A stretch of 64,000 nucleotides of DNA from Hyphomicrobiales bacterium (GCA_900469955.1 UBYX01000031.1:1-64000); one strand, 5' to 3'. Shown: positions 1 to 8,081, numbered from the stretch's first letter. A program made the numbers and translations. Notes: generated from the sequence alone by a model not told the origin.

Positions 1-647
1 GCTCCCGCCAACAGATCGCCCCGTGTAGCCCCCAGCACCCGCCCCGCCAGATATGCGGCATAAGAGATCGAGGCGAGGGTGATTACCAACAGGACAAGAC
101 TTCGAGGCGAAATTCCTCCGAACGGCCCTACGGGCTCGGACGGTATGACTGGCAGGAGCACGAAAGTCATCGCGATCAGGATCACCGCTGAACGAAGTTC
201 GACCCATTTCAGACGACGAATCGACGCATGCAGGAAATCGCGGCTGGCGAGGATCGTTACCAGAGCCGCTCCGGCAGCGGAAACCAGCACCATGTCACCG
301 GTGACGGCGAGTACGCCGAGCCCGAAGGTGAGGATGGCGACGATAACGGAGGTGGCGCTGAAGGAGTCCTCCGCAATTGCCTCGCGCAGTTCGAATACGG
401 CCATCACGCCAGCCACAGCAACCAGAAAGCCGACGGTCACGATACCCGCGTAACCGGAGCCGGGGTTGAGACTACGCTCGACCAGACCGGCGATCGCGCC
501 GACCATGCCGACCAGGATAAAGGTGCGGATGCCGGCCGTACGGCTGCCCGCCGGTTCGTCCCGCTCGCGCCAGTGGCGCTCCACCCCGACGGCGGCACCG
601 ATCGCGATCGCCAGTCCGACCCGCTGGAAAAGCTCGATACTATCCAA
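1..647 (-). CDS. MgtC/SapB-DUF4010 family integral membrane protein (partial, C-terminus outside window)
   Basis: The reading frame runs off the left edge, leaving about 215 N-terminal residues. It opens with a glycine/alanine-rich membrane helix followed by GVERHWRERDEPAG, the usual MgtC/SapB start, then several hydrophobic helices and a stretch typical of DUF4010 (LASISYAAYLAGRVLGATRG). The only start codon downstream of the upstream in-frame stop is TTG at 647, preceded by AGGGG about 7 bases away. MgtC relatives are inner-membrane proteins linked to magnesium limitation and virulence in other bacteria; the role of DUF4010 members is not established. It is the last gene visible in a minus-strand unit with the Sel1 and ThiE-like genes. 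Confidence 0.8.
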   Translation of the reverse strand, partial: MDSIELFQRVGLAIAIGAAVGVERHWRERDEPAGSRTAGIRTFILVGMVGAIAGLVERSLNPGSGYAGIVTVGFLVAVAGVMAVFELREAIAEDSFSATSVIVAILTFGLGVLAVTGDMVLVSAAGAALVTILASRDFLHASIRRLKWVELRSAVILIAMTFVLLPVIPSEPVGPFGGISPRSLVLLVITLASISYAAYLAGRVLGATRGDLLAG

Positions 648-730
648 GCTCGCACCCCTGCATGCCCCAGGCGTTCATCGCCGAAATCAAAAAGTTCCGG
701 ATCGGTTTCTACGGCTTCGCCGGACCGCCC

Positions 731-1864
731 TCACCCTCGCCTGAACCTGTTGGCGGCTTCGATCGCCTGCTTCTGCGTTTCTTCATTGATCCCGAGATAG
801 AAATCTTCGAGTTGCGGATCCTGCATTCCGGCCCGGCGCGAAAGCACGTACCATTTTGCGGCTTCGACGGGATTGGGTCGTGTGCCGAGCGCGTTGATGT
901 AGAGATGCGCCAGCTTGTTCTGAGCCGCGACGTTGCCGCGATGGGCCGCGATCCGCAACCATTCGAAGCCTTTTTCGTAGTCGCGCTCGCCAGCCACGCC
1001 ATTCACCAGCCAGATTCCCATGTCGAGCTGGGCGGTGTCGAAACCGGCCTTGGCGGCGCGCTCCATCCATTCACGGGCCCTCGCCTTCTTCTGCTCCGGC
1101 ACGTCCTTGAGCGCCACGTAAAGCTGTGCGACGGCATACTGCGCGTCCGCCACCCCCTGTGCCGCGGCCTTTTCGTAGAACGGCAGCGCCAGATGCAGGC
1201 CTTTTTCGCCAGGGCTGTCGGAGACCAGGATCTGCGCCCAATTGAACTGCGCCGAGGAATTTCCGGCTTCGGCGGCCTTACGCATGAAGTCGTCGGCCTG
1301 CTTCTTGTCGCGAGGAACATCGCGTCCGCTCATAAGGAGCAGCGCGTATTGGAACATGGCGGCCGGATCACCGCCTTCCGCCGCCTTTTTGTACCAGAAT
1401 GCCGCCGTCTTGGCATCGCGCTTCAGGCCGAAGCCCTTGGTCATCATTTCCGCGACGAGCGTCTGCGCTGCCGCATCGCCGGCTCCCGCCCGCGTCAGCG
1501 CCCTGTCGAGGGCGGTCGCATAAAGGCCGCGCTGATAGGCGCCGTATGCCTCATCGATGGGACCGGCATAGGGCTTTTCAGGCGGCGCGGGCGGCAGGAT
1601 CGCCCCCATGCGCTGGTAGAGTTCGACGCCGCCGGAGGGAACGATGCTGTCGGCCTGTCCCTCGGGCTTGCCCGATGCTTTCGATTCATCCGGAACCGGC
1701 TGTGTCTCCACCCGATCCTTCTTCATCTGCTGGGTGCCGGGATCGATCGGCCGGGTCACGGCCCTTGTATCCTGCGCCAGAGCCAAATCAGTCAGCGCCG
1801 CCGATGCGACGACGCTCGCAGCCAGCCCAGTCAGAATCACGCGGAAAAATCGGTTCGACGCCAT
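731..1864 (-). CDS. Secreted Sel1-repeat (TPR-like) protein
   Basis: The 377-residue protein begins with a signal peptide (positive start, hydrophobic core, cleavage near ALAQ around residue 30), then a low-complexity segment to about residue 100. Residues 105-365 hold consecutive Sel1-like repeats with the recurring pattern A..G...A....A..Y..G.G...D...A..W..KAA..G, about seven copies. Such repeats form alpha solenoids that bind partner proteins; some rhizobial members (ExoR-like) are periplasmic regulators. It starts 9 bases after the ThiE-like gene, so co-transcription is likely. No enzymatic domain is visible and the partner is unknown. Confidence 0.85.
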   Translation of the reverse strand: MASNRFFRVILTGLAASVVASAALTDLALAQDTRAVTRPIDPGTQQMKKDRVETQPVPDESKASGKPEGQADSIVPSGGVELYQRMGAILPPAPPEKPYAGPIDEAYGAYQRGLYATALDRALTRAGAGDAAAQTLVAEMMTKGFGLKRDAKTAAFWYKKAAEGGDPAAMFQYALLLMSGRDVPRDKKQADDFMRKAAEAGNSSAQFNWAQILVSDSPGEKGLHLALPFYEKAAAQGVADAQYAVAQLYVALKDVPEQKKARAREWMERAAKAGFDTAQLDMGIWLVNGVAGERDYEKGFEWLRIAAHRGNVAAQNKLAHLYINALGTRPNPVEAAKWYVLSRRAGMQDPQLEDFYLGINEETQKQAIEAANRFRRG

Positions 1865-1873
1865 GGCGGAGCA

Positions 1874-2527
1874 TCAAGCCTCAAACCGTGGCGCTTTTTC
1901 GTCCAGGATTGCGTTGACCTCAGCGACAACTGCTTTTGCCGACTTTTCGGAAGAAAAGACGGCCGCACGCAGCGCCACGAACTCCGCACCTGTCTCGGCA
2001 ACCGCAAGGGCGGACGAAGAATCGCTGCCGCCCATGACGATGCAGGGGATCTCGACCATGGAGGCCCACCACTCGGCAAGAGCGAGGTTCTTCGGATGCG
2101 CCTCCGGCTTGATGTCGCCGTCGAGCTTGCCGAAAAAAATGTAGTCCGGGCGACGCTCGCCGATTTCGAGCGCCTGGTGACGGTCGGAGGCCCCGCCCGT
2201 ACCGACGATCATCTTGGGCACGAACTTCTCGATCGCTTCATCGAGTTCCGCCAATGGACCGTTCATATGCAACCCGTCCGCCTTGACGCGACCCGCCACG
2301 CGGCTGTCGCCGGCAATCAGCGCCGCCGCTCCCGCGGCTTGAACGATCGGCACCATCAGCTCGGCGCGCTTCTGGAAGGCCTGATCGTCAAGACCGTATT
2401 GAGGAATGATCACCGAGGCGACATCCCCTCCCGCAAGCGCATCTTCAAGCTCTTGCGCCTGTCCGGCGGCGTCATCGCTCTCAGGCACGATCAGCACGAG
2501 GCGGCAGCGGTCTTCCGGTTGGGTCAT
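1874..2527 (-). CDS. Thiamine-phosphate synthase (ThiE/TenI)-like TIM-barrel protein
   Basis: This 217-residue protein has the ThiE/TenI pattern: DGLHMNG near residue 82 (compare DGVHLGQ), GTGGASDRHQALE in the middle, DYIFFGKL (compare DYIGFGP) and IPCIVMGG near the C-terminus. ThiE joins HMP-pyrophosphate and thiazole phosphate to give thiamine phosphate. Several positions differ from classical ThiE, and no other thi gene is nearby, so it may be a divergent or TenI-like paralogue. The start chosen at 2527 has AGGA seven bases upstream; a longer upstream frame exists but reads non-conserved sequence. It heads the unit with the Sel1 and DUF4010 genes. Confidence 0.75.
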   Translation of the reverse strand: MTQPEDRCRLVLIVPESDDAAGQAQELEDALAGGDVASVIIPQYGLDDQAFQKRAELMVPIVQAAGAAALIAGDSRVAGRVKADGLHMNGPLAELDEAIEKFVPKMIVGTGGASDRHQALEIGERRPDYIFFGKLDGDIKPEAHPKNLALAEWWASMVEIPCIVMGGSDSSSALAVAETGAEFVALRAAVFSSEKSAKAVVAEVNAILDEKAPRFEA

Positions 2528-2639
2528 CTCAAATCCTGTTCGCGGATTCCGCTCAGTGAAATCCGCACTCGTTTTCTGTCTGCAAATTCGATAGACCGGA
2601 CCGATTGAAGGATCAACGCCTCTCCCCTCCGAAAGCTTC

Positions 2640-3410
2640 ATGCCCGACACCCTCAGCCTGACCTTTTTCACCTTTGCGGTGCCCGCCGTTTTGCTCGTCG
2701 GCCTTTCGAAAGGGGGAATCGGTGGCGCGATCGGCCTGATGGGCGTGCCTCTCATGTCCATGGCCGTCGATCCGGTCAAGGCGGCGGCGATCTTCCTGCC
2801 GATCCTGATCCTCATGGATATCGTCGCGCTCTGGTCGTGGCGGAAGTATAACGACCCGACGACGCTTCTGATGATCCTGCCGGGCGGCATCATCGGCATT
2901 GCGCTCGGCTGGGCGACATCGGCCTATGTCTCGGACGATGCGCTACGCCTCGTGATCGCAATCGCCACCATTCTCTTCACCGTCCGGTATTTCTGGCAGG
3001 TCTATGGCCCGCACTCCAAAAGCCCCGCCGCTCCCCTGCCGCATCGCCCGGCCGCCGCAATCTTTTGGGGCGCGCTTTCCGGCTATGCGAGCTTCGTCGC
3101 CCATGCGGGCGGCCCCCCGTTCCAGATCTATGTCCTGCCGATGCGGCTCAATCCGAGATCTTATACCGGCGCCAGCATCCGGTTTTTCGCGATCGTCAAC
3201 GTGGTGAAGGTGATCCCCTATTTTTTCCTCGGCGCGCTTGATCGGGAGAACCTGACGATCTCGGCGACGCTCCTGCCGGTGGCGCTGGTAGCGACCGTCT
3301 TGGGTGCGACGATCGTCAAGCATCTGAAGGCCGAACTCTTCTACCCTATGACCTACGGCCTCGCCTTTCTCGCAGGACTGAAGCTGCTATGGGACGGGCT
3401 GCCGATCTGA
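2640..3410 (+). CDS. TauE/SafE (DUF81) sulfite/anion exporter family protein
   Basis: The 256-residue, strongly hydrophobic protein has about eight predicted helices and the two-fold repeat of the TauE/SafE family. The first half shows the glycine-rich LVGLSKGGIGGAIGLMGVPL and the second GALSGYASFVAHAGGPPFQIYVLP. Family members export sulfite, sulfoacetate or other organic anions across the inner membrane; the substrate cannot be deduced here. It is divergent from the ThiE-like gene and followed after 95 bases by a small ArsR regulator, which might control it, although that is only inferred from position. Confidence 0.85.
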   Translation: MPDTLSLTFFTFAVPAVLLVGLSKGGIGGAIGLMGVPLMSMAVDPVKAAAIFLPILILMDIVALWSWRKYNDPTTLLMILPGGIIGIALGWATSAYVSDDALRLVIAIATILFTVRYFWQVYGPHSKSPAAPLPHRPAAAIFWGALSGYASFVAHAGGPPFQIYVLPMRLNPRSYTGASIRFFAIVNVVKVIPYFFLGALDRENLTISATLLPVALVATVLGATIVKHLKAELFYPMTYGLAFLAGLKLLWDGLPI

Positions 3411-3505
3411 AGCGCATTTTCAGATAGCGGAAATAAAACTGCCAGGACTTGCTGCAACGCACAATAAATCTTGCCGTTACCGCGGGATTACCGTAAGTTT
3501 GCGCC

Positions 3506-3766
3506 ATGACGACAGTTGATCCCTTCGCAGCCATAGCTGATCCCAACCGGCGTTATCTGCTGGAGGAATTGCGGCGTTCGCCGAGAACCGTCAACGAACT
3601 CGCCCAGGGCCTCCCGATAAGCCGGCCGGCGGTGTCGCAGCATCTGAAAGCTTTGCTTGAAAGTAATCTTGTGACGGTAACCGCGGAAGGCACGCGACGA
3701 ATTTATGCCGTCAACAGCAAGGGCTTCGACAGGCTCAATCTTTGGCTCGATCAGTTCTGGTCGTGA
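3506..3766 (+). CDS. Small ArsR-family winged-helix regulator
   Basis: The 86-residue protein is almost only a winged helix-turn-helix: DPNRRYLLEELRRSPRTVNELA, then the recognition helix ISRPAVSQHLKALLESNLV and the wing VTVTAEGTRRIYAVN. This is the SdpR/ArsR autorepressor-like subtype. The cysteine metal-binding motif of metal-sensing ArsR proteins is absent, so it probably does not sense arsenic or zinc. Its last codons lie inside a long perfect inverted repeat. The flanking exporter gene is a possible target, by proximity only. Confidence 0.8.
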   Translation: MTTVDPFAAIADPNRRYLLEELRRSPRTVNELAQGLPISRPAVSQHLKALLESNLVTVTAEGTRRIYAVNSKGFDRLNLWLDQFWS

Positions 3767-3788
3767 TCTCGTACCACGACCAGAACTG
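3752..3788. repeat. 14-bp perfect inverted repeat overlapping the arsR stop codon
   Basis: CAGTTCTGGTCGTG at 3752-3765 is exactly mirrored by CACGACCAGAACTG at 3775-3788, with a 9-base loop. The left arm encodes the last residues of the ArsR protein and the loop begins at the last base of its stop codon. No T-run follows on either strand, so it is not a standard intrinsic terminator. It may act as an mRNA 3' end stabiliser, a weak terminator between convergent genes, or an operator. Confidence 0.7.
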
Positions 3789-3884
3789 CATTTCATATTT
3801 CTGGATTGGGTTTGGTGCCGCTTCTAGTATTGCCTCGTACTGATGATGAACCTGAGGCGCGCGGCGGTTCTCTCCTTTAGAGAA

Positions 3885-4061
3885 TTAGTGACGCGTAGAG
3901 GCCTTAAGGCGCTGCATCTCATCTTTGAGACGCAACTTGCGGCGCTTGAGTTCGGCAATTTCCCGGTCGTCTGCAGAGGGGGATGCCAGAATGGACTGGA
4001 GTTCCTCTTCAAGAGCACCGTGCTTCTTTTCAAGCGATGCGATATGAGCCTGGACGGTCAT
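3885..4061 (-). CDS. DUF465 (YdcH-like) small coiled-coil protein
   Basis: This 58-residue protein is highly charged and helical: MTVQAHIASLEKKHGALEEE, then a short loop, then EIAELKRRKLRLKDEMQRL. This helix-turn-helix with the conserved KRRKLRLKDE segment defines DUF465/YdcH, whose function is unknown. The chosen ATG at 4061 has AAGGAAGGAA upstream; a longer reading adds residues that family members lack. A second DUF465 gene is divergently transcribed from 4297. Confidence 0.8.
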   Translation of the reverse strand: MTVQAHIASLEKKHGALEEELQSILASPSADDREIAELKRRKLRLKDEMQRLKASTRH

Positions 4062-4296
4062 GTGGCATGTTCCTTCCTTGGTCACCTGCCCCGACATTCC
4101 CTTCTGCCGAGGCTTCAGGTTTGCGACGGAAGTGTGACACGATCAGTCTGGTTTGTCGAAGGAGAAATCGTGGTTTCTCGTGGGCAAATTCGTGGCATCG
4201 GCTAACTTCCAGTTAACGTGGTTTGATGGTAGAGGCTTGCGGACATTGCCGGCAACCGCTCAAGAATAGCCGGGCATGGAGAATGGGGACCGTAAT

Positions 4297-4500
4297 ATGG
4301 CTGATCAGGAACAGGCGGATATCCGGCTGGCGCTCGCAAAACTTCGTCAGGAGCACGAGGATTATGACGCCGCCATCAACGCCATGATCGAGGTCGGCTG
4401 CGATGCGCTGAGGATCCAGCGCATGAAGAAGAAGAAGCTGGCGCTGAAGGACAAGATGAGTCAGCTCGAAGACCAGATCATTCCCGACATCATTGCTTGA
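4297..4500 (+). CDS. DUF465 (YdcH-like) small coiled-coil protein, second copy
   Basis: The 67-residue protein starts MADQEQADIRLALAKLRQEH and carries the same helical hairpin as the divergent neighbour, with RMKKKKLALKDKMSQLEDQI matching the DUF465 signature. An alternative ATG lies at 4276 but lacks a ribosome-binding site; GGGGAC precedes 4297. It sits 11 bases before purE, so the two may be co-transcribed, an arrangement I regard as positional rather than functional. Function is unknown. Confidence 0.8.
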   Translation: MADQEQADIRLALAKLRQEHEDYDAAINAMIEVGCDALRIQRMKKKKLALKDKMSQLEDQIIPDIIA

Positions 4501-4511
4501 GGGCTTCCGAC

Positions 4512-5009
4512 ATGGCTGAAAGACCTGCCGTCGCCATCATCATGGGCAGCCAGTCCGACTGGGAAACCATGAAGAATGCCGCTGATACCCTGGACGCGCT
4601 GGATATCGGCTACGAGGCCCGCATCATTTCCGCGCACCGCACGCCCGAGCGGATGATGGCATTCGCCAAGGGCGCCCGCGCGGAAGGGTTCCAGGTCATA
4701 ATCGCCGGCGCCGGCGGCGCCGCCCATCTGCCCGGCATGACGGCGGCCATGACGCCGCTGCCGGTCTTCGGCGTGCCGGTGCAGTCGAAGGCGCTTTCGG
4801 GCCAGGACAGCCTGCTGTCGATCGTCCAGATGCCGGCCGGCATCCCGGTCGGGACGCTTGCGATCGGCAGGGCCGGCGCCATCAATGCCGCGCTGCTCGC
4901 CGCCGCCGTCCTTGCCCTCAACGACGCCGATATTGCCGACCGGCTGGACGAGTGGCGCGCCCGCCAGTCGACCGCCGTCGCAGACTACCCGATAGACGAG
5001 GCTCCATGA
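4512..5009 (+). CDS. purE: N5-carboxyaminoimidazole ribonucleotide mutase (class I PurE)
   Basis: PurE converts N5-CAIR to CAIR in de novo purine synthesis. The 165-residue protein shows the GSQSDW motif at residues 12-17, the catalytic SAHRTPE with His42, and the AGAGGAAHLPGM loop, all typical of class I PurE, which works with PurK. The ATG at 4512 is preceded by GAGGG; an upstream TTG is less convincing. Its stop overlaps the purK start in an ATGA, which indicates translational coupling. Confidence 0.97.
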   Translation: MAERPAVAIIMGSQSDWETMKNAADTLDALDIGYEARIISAHRTPERMMAFAKGARAEGFQVIIAGAGGAAHLPGMTAAMTPLPVFGVPVQSKALSGQDSLLSIVQMPAGIPVGTLAIGRAGAINAALLAAAVLALNDADIADRLDEWRARQSTAVADYPIDEAP

Positions 5010-6070
5010 CTGTCCGCACGATCGGCATCATCGGCGGCGGACAGCTCGGCCGTATGCTTGCCATGGTCGCAGCCCGGCTGAACTTCCGCACCATCATTCT
5101 GGAGCCGCAGGAAGATTGTCCCGCCGCCCAGGTCGCGAATGCTCAGATCACCGCGGCATACGACGACCCTGCTGCCTTGGCCGAACTCGCCAGCCGCTGC
5201 GATGTCGTCACATACGAGTTCGAAAACGTGCCGGTTTCGGCCGCCGAAGCGCTGCAGCGCTCCGTGCCGGTGCATCCGCCGGCAAAGGCACTCGAAGTCG
5301 CACAGGACCGTCTGACGGAAAAACGCTTCCTCAATGGCTGCGGTATCGAAACCGCCAGGTTCCATGCCGTCGACAGTCAGGCGGATCTCGAAACGGCCTT
5401 GGCGGATTTCGGCGGCAAGGGCGTGCTGAAGACCCGCCGCCTCGGTTATGACGGCAAGGGCCAACGCGTCTTCCGTTCGCCTCAAGACGTCCCGGCCGGG
5501 GCCTTCGAGGCGCTGGGCAGTGTGCCGCTGATTCTCGAAAGCTTCGTCCCCTTCGAGCGCGAAGTGTCGATCATCGCCGCCCGCTCCAGCGACGGCAGCG
5601 TGGCCTGTTACGATCCGGCGGAGAACGTCCACCGCAACGGCATCCTGCACACCTCCACCCTGCCCGCCCGCATCTCAGAAGCAACGGCAGGAACGGCGCG
5701 CGAATCGGCCGATAAGCTGCTCGCCGCGCTTGATTACGTCGGTGTCATCGGCATGGAGTTCTTTGTTCTGGCCGATGGCACGCTTATCGCCAACGAGATC
5801 GCGCCGCGCGTCCACAATTCCGGCCACTGGACGGAAGCGGCGTGCATAGTCTCTCAGTTCGAGCAGCACGTCCGCGCCGTTGCAGGCCTGCCGCTCGGCA
5901 ATCCGCATCGCCATTCCGACTGCCTGATGACCAACCTGATCGGCGACGACATTCTCGACCTCCCCGCCTGGCTGGCTAAAAAGGACGTGTTCGTGCACCT
6001 CTACGGCAAGACGGAATCGCGTCCAGGCCGTAAAATGGGCCATGTAACGGAGCTTAAATCGCCGTCATAA
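5006..6070 (+). CDS. purK: N5-carboxyaminoimidazole ribonucleotide synthase (PurK)
   Basis: PurK uses ATP and bicarbonate to carboxylate AIR to N5-CAIR, the substrate of PurE. The 354-residue ATP-grasp protein begins TVRTIGIIGGGQLGRM, a Rossmann-like preATP-grasp fold, and contains the ATP-grasp segments GVLKTRRLGYDGKGQ and IANEIAPRVHNSGHWT. It overlaps purE by four bases, so purEK forms an operon, the standard arrangement. Transcription probably ends at the hairpin at 6117-6152. Confidence 0.97.
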   Translation: MTVRTIGIIGGGQLGRMLAMVAARLNFRTIILEPQEDCPAAQVANAQITAAYDDPAALAELASRCDVVTYEFENVPVSAAEALQRSVPVHPPAKALEVAQDRLTEKRFLNGCGIETARFHAVDSQADLETALADFGGKGVLKTRRLGYDGKGQRVFRSPQDVPAGAFEALGSVPLILESFVPFEREVSIIAARSSDGSVACYDPAENVHRNGILHTSTLPARISEATAGTARESADKLLAALDYVGVIGMEFFVLADGTLIANEIAPRVHNSGHWTEAACIVSQFEQHVRAVAGLPLGNPHRHSDCLMTNLIGDDILDLPAWLAKKDVFVHLYGKTESRPGRKMGHVTELKSPS

Positions 6071-6072
6071 GG

Positions 6073-6101
6073 TTGACATGAGTTAAGGCTCGGGTTATCT
6101 G
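6073..6101 (+). promoter_or_regulatory. Candidate sigma-70 promoter for rpmJ
   Basis: TTGACA at 6073-6078 is a perfect -35 box. TATCTG at 6096-6101 follows after 17 bases and is a moderate -10. It starts two bases after the purK stop codon and points at rpmJ. It would place transcription start near 6108, just ahead of a terminator-like hairpin. Confidence 0.5.
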
Positions 6102-6116
6102 CACGGCCAACTTGAG

Positions 6117-6152
6117 AGCGCGCCCCTCGAAGAAATTTGGCGGCGCGCTTTT
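6117..6152 (+). terminator. Terminator/attenuator-like hairpin in the purK-rpmJ gap
   Basis: AGCGCGCC at 6117-6124 pairs perfectly with GGCGCGCT at 6142-6149, followed by TTT. It can terminate purEK transcripts. If the promoter at 6073-6101 is real, the hairpin lies in the rpmJ 5' leader and could attenuate it. Confidence 0.6.
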
Positions 6153-6203
6153 GATTGATAAGGACAAGCGGCTTAACGGCCCACAGACTGCTGGATCAGT
6201 ACA

Positions 6204-6329
6204 ATGAAGATCAAGAACTCGCTCAAGGCGCTGAAGGCTCGTCACCGCGATAACCGTCTGGTTCGCCGCAAGGGCCGCATTTACATCATCAACAAGCAGA
6301 ACCCGCGCTTCAAGGCGCGTCAGGGCTGA
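6204..6329 (+). CDS. rpmJ: 50S ribosomal protein L36 (cysteine-free type)
   Basis: This 41-residue basic protein, MKIKNSLKALKARHRDNRLV followed by RRKGRIYIINKQNPRFKARQ and a terminal glycine, is ribosomal protein L36 of the large subunit. It lacks the Cys/His zinc ribbon of the zinc-binding form and has the longer shape of the zinc-free (YkgO-like) form, which is usual in alphaproteobacteria. GATAAGGA occurs about 40 bases upstream, but no strong Shine-Dalgarno is close to the ATG. The leader contains a promoter candidate and a hairpin. Confidence 0.95.
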   Translation: MKIKNSLKALKARHRDNRLVRRKGRIYIINKQNPRFKARQG

Positions 6330-6404
6330 TACGATTTTTTCGGCTTTGGCACACTGCCAGCCGATCAAATTGTCGACAGACCGACAAATCGGGTTTGACC
6401 TTCG

Positions 6405-6434
6405 GCGCATGCGGATTACCTTATCCGCATGCGC
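6405..6434. repeat. 12-bp perfect inverted repeat covering the start codon of the TPR gene
   Basis: GCGCATGCGGAT at 6405-6416 and ATCCGCATGCGC at 6423-6434 are exact reverse complements around the 6-base loop TACCTT. The ATG at 6429-6431 lies in the right arm. As RNA it would bury the start codon; as DNA it is a strong operator-like palindrome. A TTGACC box 11 bases before the left arm, with CCTTAT 18 bases later, could instead be a promoter giving a leaderless mRNA. Confidence 0.75.
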
Positions 6435-7028
6435 TATTTTCGTTTGAACTCCCTGATTCTGGCCTCGGCCCTCGCCGCCTCGTCTGCGATTGCGCAGACG
6501 CCAGCGCCAACCACGCCGCCGACAGTGCCGGCTTCTGCCGAAAAACCGGCCAATCCCCTTGACCCTCTCTTTGATGCACTGAGGCGCGAACGCGACCCGG
6601 ACAAGGCGCGCGGGATCGCCAGCCAGATCGCCTCGGACATGAGCGATTCGGGCAGTGCCACGGTCAACCTGCTGATGCAGTGGTCCGCAACCGCGATCAA
6701 GGAGAAGCGCAACGCCGCAGCCCTCGATTTCCTGGACCAGGTGACACTGCTCGATCCGGCCTATCCGGAAGTCTGGAACCGGCGCGCCACCTTGCACTAC
6801 ACCATGGGCAACGCCCGCAAGGCGATGGCCGACATCGCCGAAGTCCTGAAGCGCGAGCCCCGTCATTTCGGAGCCCTCGCCGGCATGGCCGGTATTCTCA
6901 TGGAAGCCGAGAAGGACGAACTGGCCCTGAAGGCATGGGAAGACTATCTCGCCATCTACCCGGCAGATCGGGAGGCGCAGGAAGCGGTGACGAAGCTTTC
7001 CGAAAAGATCGCCGGCAACCGGACCTGA
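6429..7028 (+). CDS. Periplasmic tetratricopeptide repeat protein
   Basis: The 199-residue product has a signal peptide (MRYFRLNSLILASALAASSA, cleavage near AIAQ), a proline-rich linker to residue 45, then helices forming about three TPR units (LDPAYPEVWNRRATLHYTMG, LKREPRHFGALAGMAGILME). TPRs mediate protein-protein contacts; no enzyme domain is seen. The start is supported by the signal peptide although there is no Shine-Dalgarno, and the codon sits in a perfect hairpin. An alpha/beta hydrolase follows 12 bases downstream, probably in the same operon. Confidence 0.85.
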   Translation: MRYFRLNSLILASALAASSAIAQTPAPTTPPTVPASAEKPANPLDPLFDALRRERDPDKARGIASQIASDMSDSGSATVNLLMQWSATAIKEKRNAAALDFLDQVTLLDPAYPEVWNRRATLHYTMGNARKAMADIAEVLKREPRHFGALAGMAGILMEAEKDELALKAWEDYLAIYPADREAQEAVTKLSEKIAGNRT

Positions 7029-7040
7029 GCCCCCTCCCCC

Positions 7041-8081
7041 ATGCTGATCCCGCTCCTAGCTTTCATCGGCATCGTCGCTTCGGCTTTCGGTTTCACCGCC
7101 TGGAAGGCGAAGGCGATCGAAGCCGAATTCCCGAACAACGGCGAACTGATCGACGTCGGCGGCTTTCGCATGAATTCGCTGCATATACCCCGGCCAGCCG
7201 GCGCCGAGCTGCCGGCCGTCGTCTTCATCCATGGTGCCAGCGGCAATCTCCGCGATCAGGAAATCGCCTTTCGAAAAGCCCTGGAAGGCCGGGCGGAAAT
7301 GCTCTTCGTCGATCGTCCTGGACATGGTTATTCCGAACGTGGCGGCCCGGAAAACGACTTTCCCGACGGCCAGGCGGATGCGATCGCCAAGCTGATGGAA
7401 AAGCGCGGCATCCAGAGCGCGATCATCGCCGGCCATTCATTCGGCGGGGCGATCGCCGCAAGCTTTGCGCTGTTCCATCCCGAAAAGACCGCCGGCCTCC
7501 TTTTGCTGGCGCCAGCAACCCATCCCTGGCCAGGCAGCATCGACTGGTATTACAAACTCGCCGCGAGACCCGTTCTCGGTCGTTTGTTCAGCCATCTCCT
7601 GGCCCTGCCGGCGGGACTGGCATTGATGGAAACCGCAACCCGGTCGGTGTTCTATCCCAATCCCCGGCCAGAGACCTACCTCAACGACGGGGCGCCGGCC
7701 CTTGTCCTGCGACCCCGAAACTTCCGCAGCAACGCAATCGATGTCGCCAATCTGAACGCCTATGTGACACGTATCTCGCAGCGTTACGGGGAGATCGCTG
7801 CGCCGACAGTCATCATCACCGGGGACACGGACGCGATCGTTGCGGAGGAGATCCACTCGCGTGGCTTGGCGCGCGACATCAAGGGTTCGGAACTTGTCTG
7901 GATCCGCCATCTCGGCCACAAGCCCGACTACGTGGCGACCGATGTCGCCGTGGCCGCCATCGAGAAGCTGGCAGGCTTGCCGCGCGACCTGCAGGCCGCC
8001 GCCCATCTGGCGGAAGCGCGCATCGCGCCTCAAGTCCAAGAAGCGCCGGTGGAAATGGATCTCTCGATCGAAAAGACCTGA
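7041..8081 (+). CDS. Alpha/beta hydrolase, membrane-anchored
   Basis: The 346-residue protein starts with a hydrophobic signal anchor (residues 1-20) and has an alpha/beta-hydrolase core: oxyanion region VFIHGASGN, DRPGHGYS, nucleophile elbow GHSFGG, acid region GDTDAIV and catalytic His in RHLGHKPD. Substrate cannot be told; family members are esterases, lipases or epoxide hydrolases. It follows the TPR gene closely. Confidence 0.88.
   Translation: MLIPLLAFIGIVASAFGFTAWKAKAIEAEFPNNGELIDVGGFRMNSLHIPRPAGAELPAVVFIHGASGNLRDQEIAFRKALEGRAEMLFVDRPGHGYSERGGPENDFPDGQADAIAKLMEKRGIQSAIIAGHSFGGAIAASFALFHPEKTAGLLLLAPATHPWPGSIDWYYKLAARPVLGRLFSHLLALPAGLALMETATRSVFYPNPRPETYLNDGAPALVLRPRNFRSNAIDVANLNAYVTRISQRYGEIAAPTVIITGDTDAIVAEEIHSRGLARDIKGSELVWIRHLGHKPDYVATDVAVAAIEKLAGLPRDLQAAAHLAEARIAPQVQEAPVEMDLSIEKT

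Noticed and set aside
662..2608. Plus-strand 648-residue frame
   Set aside because: It runs antisense to three genes with clear domains.
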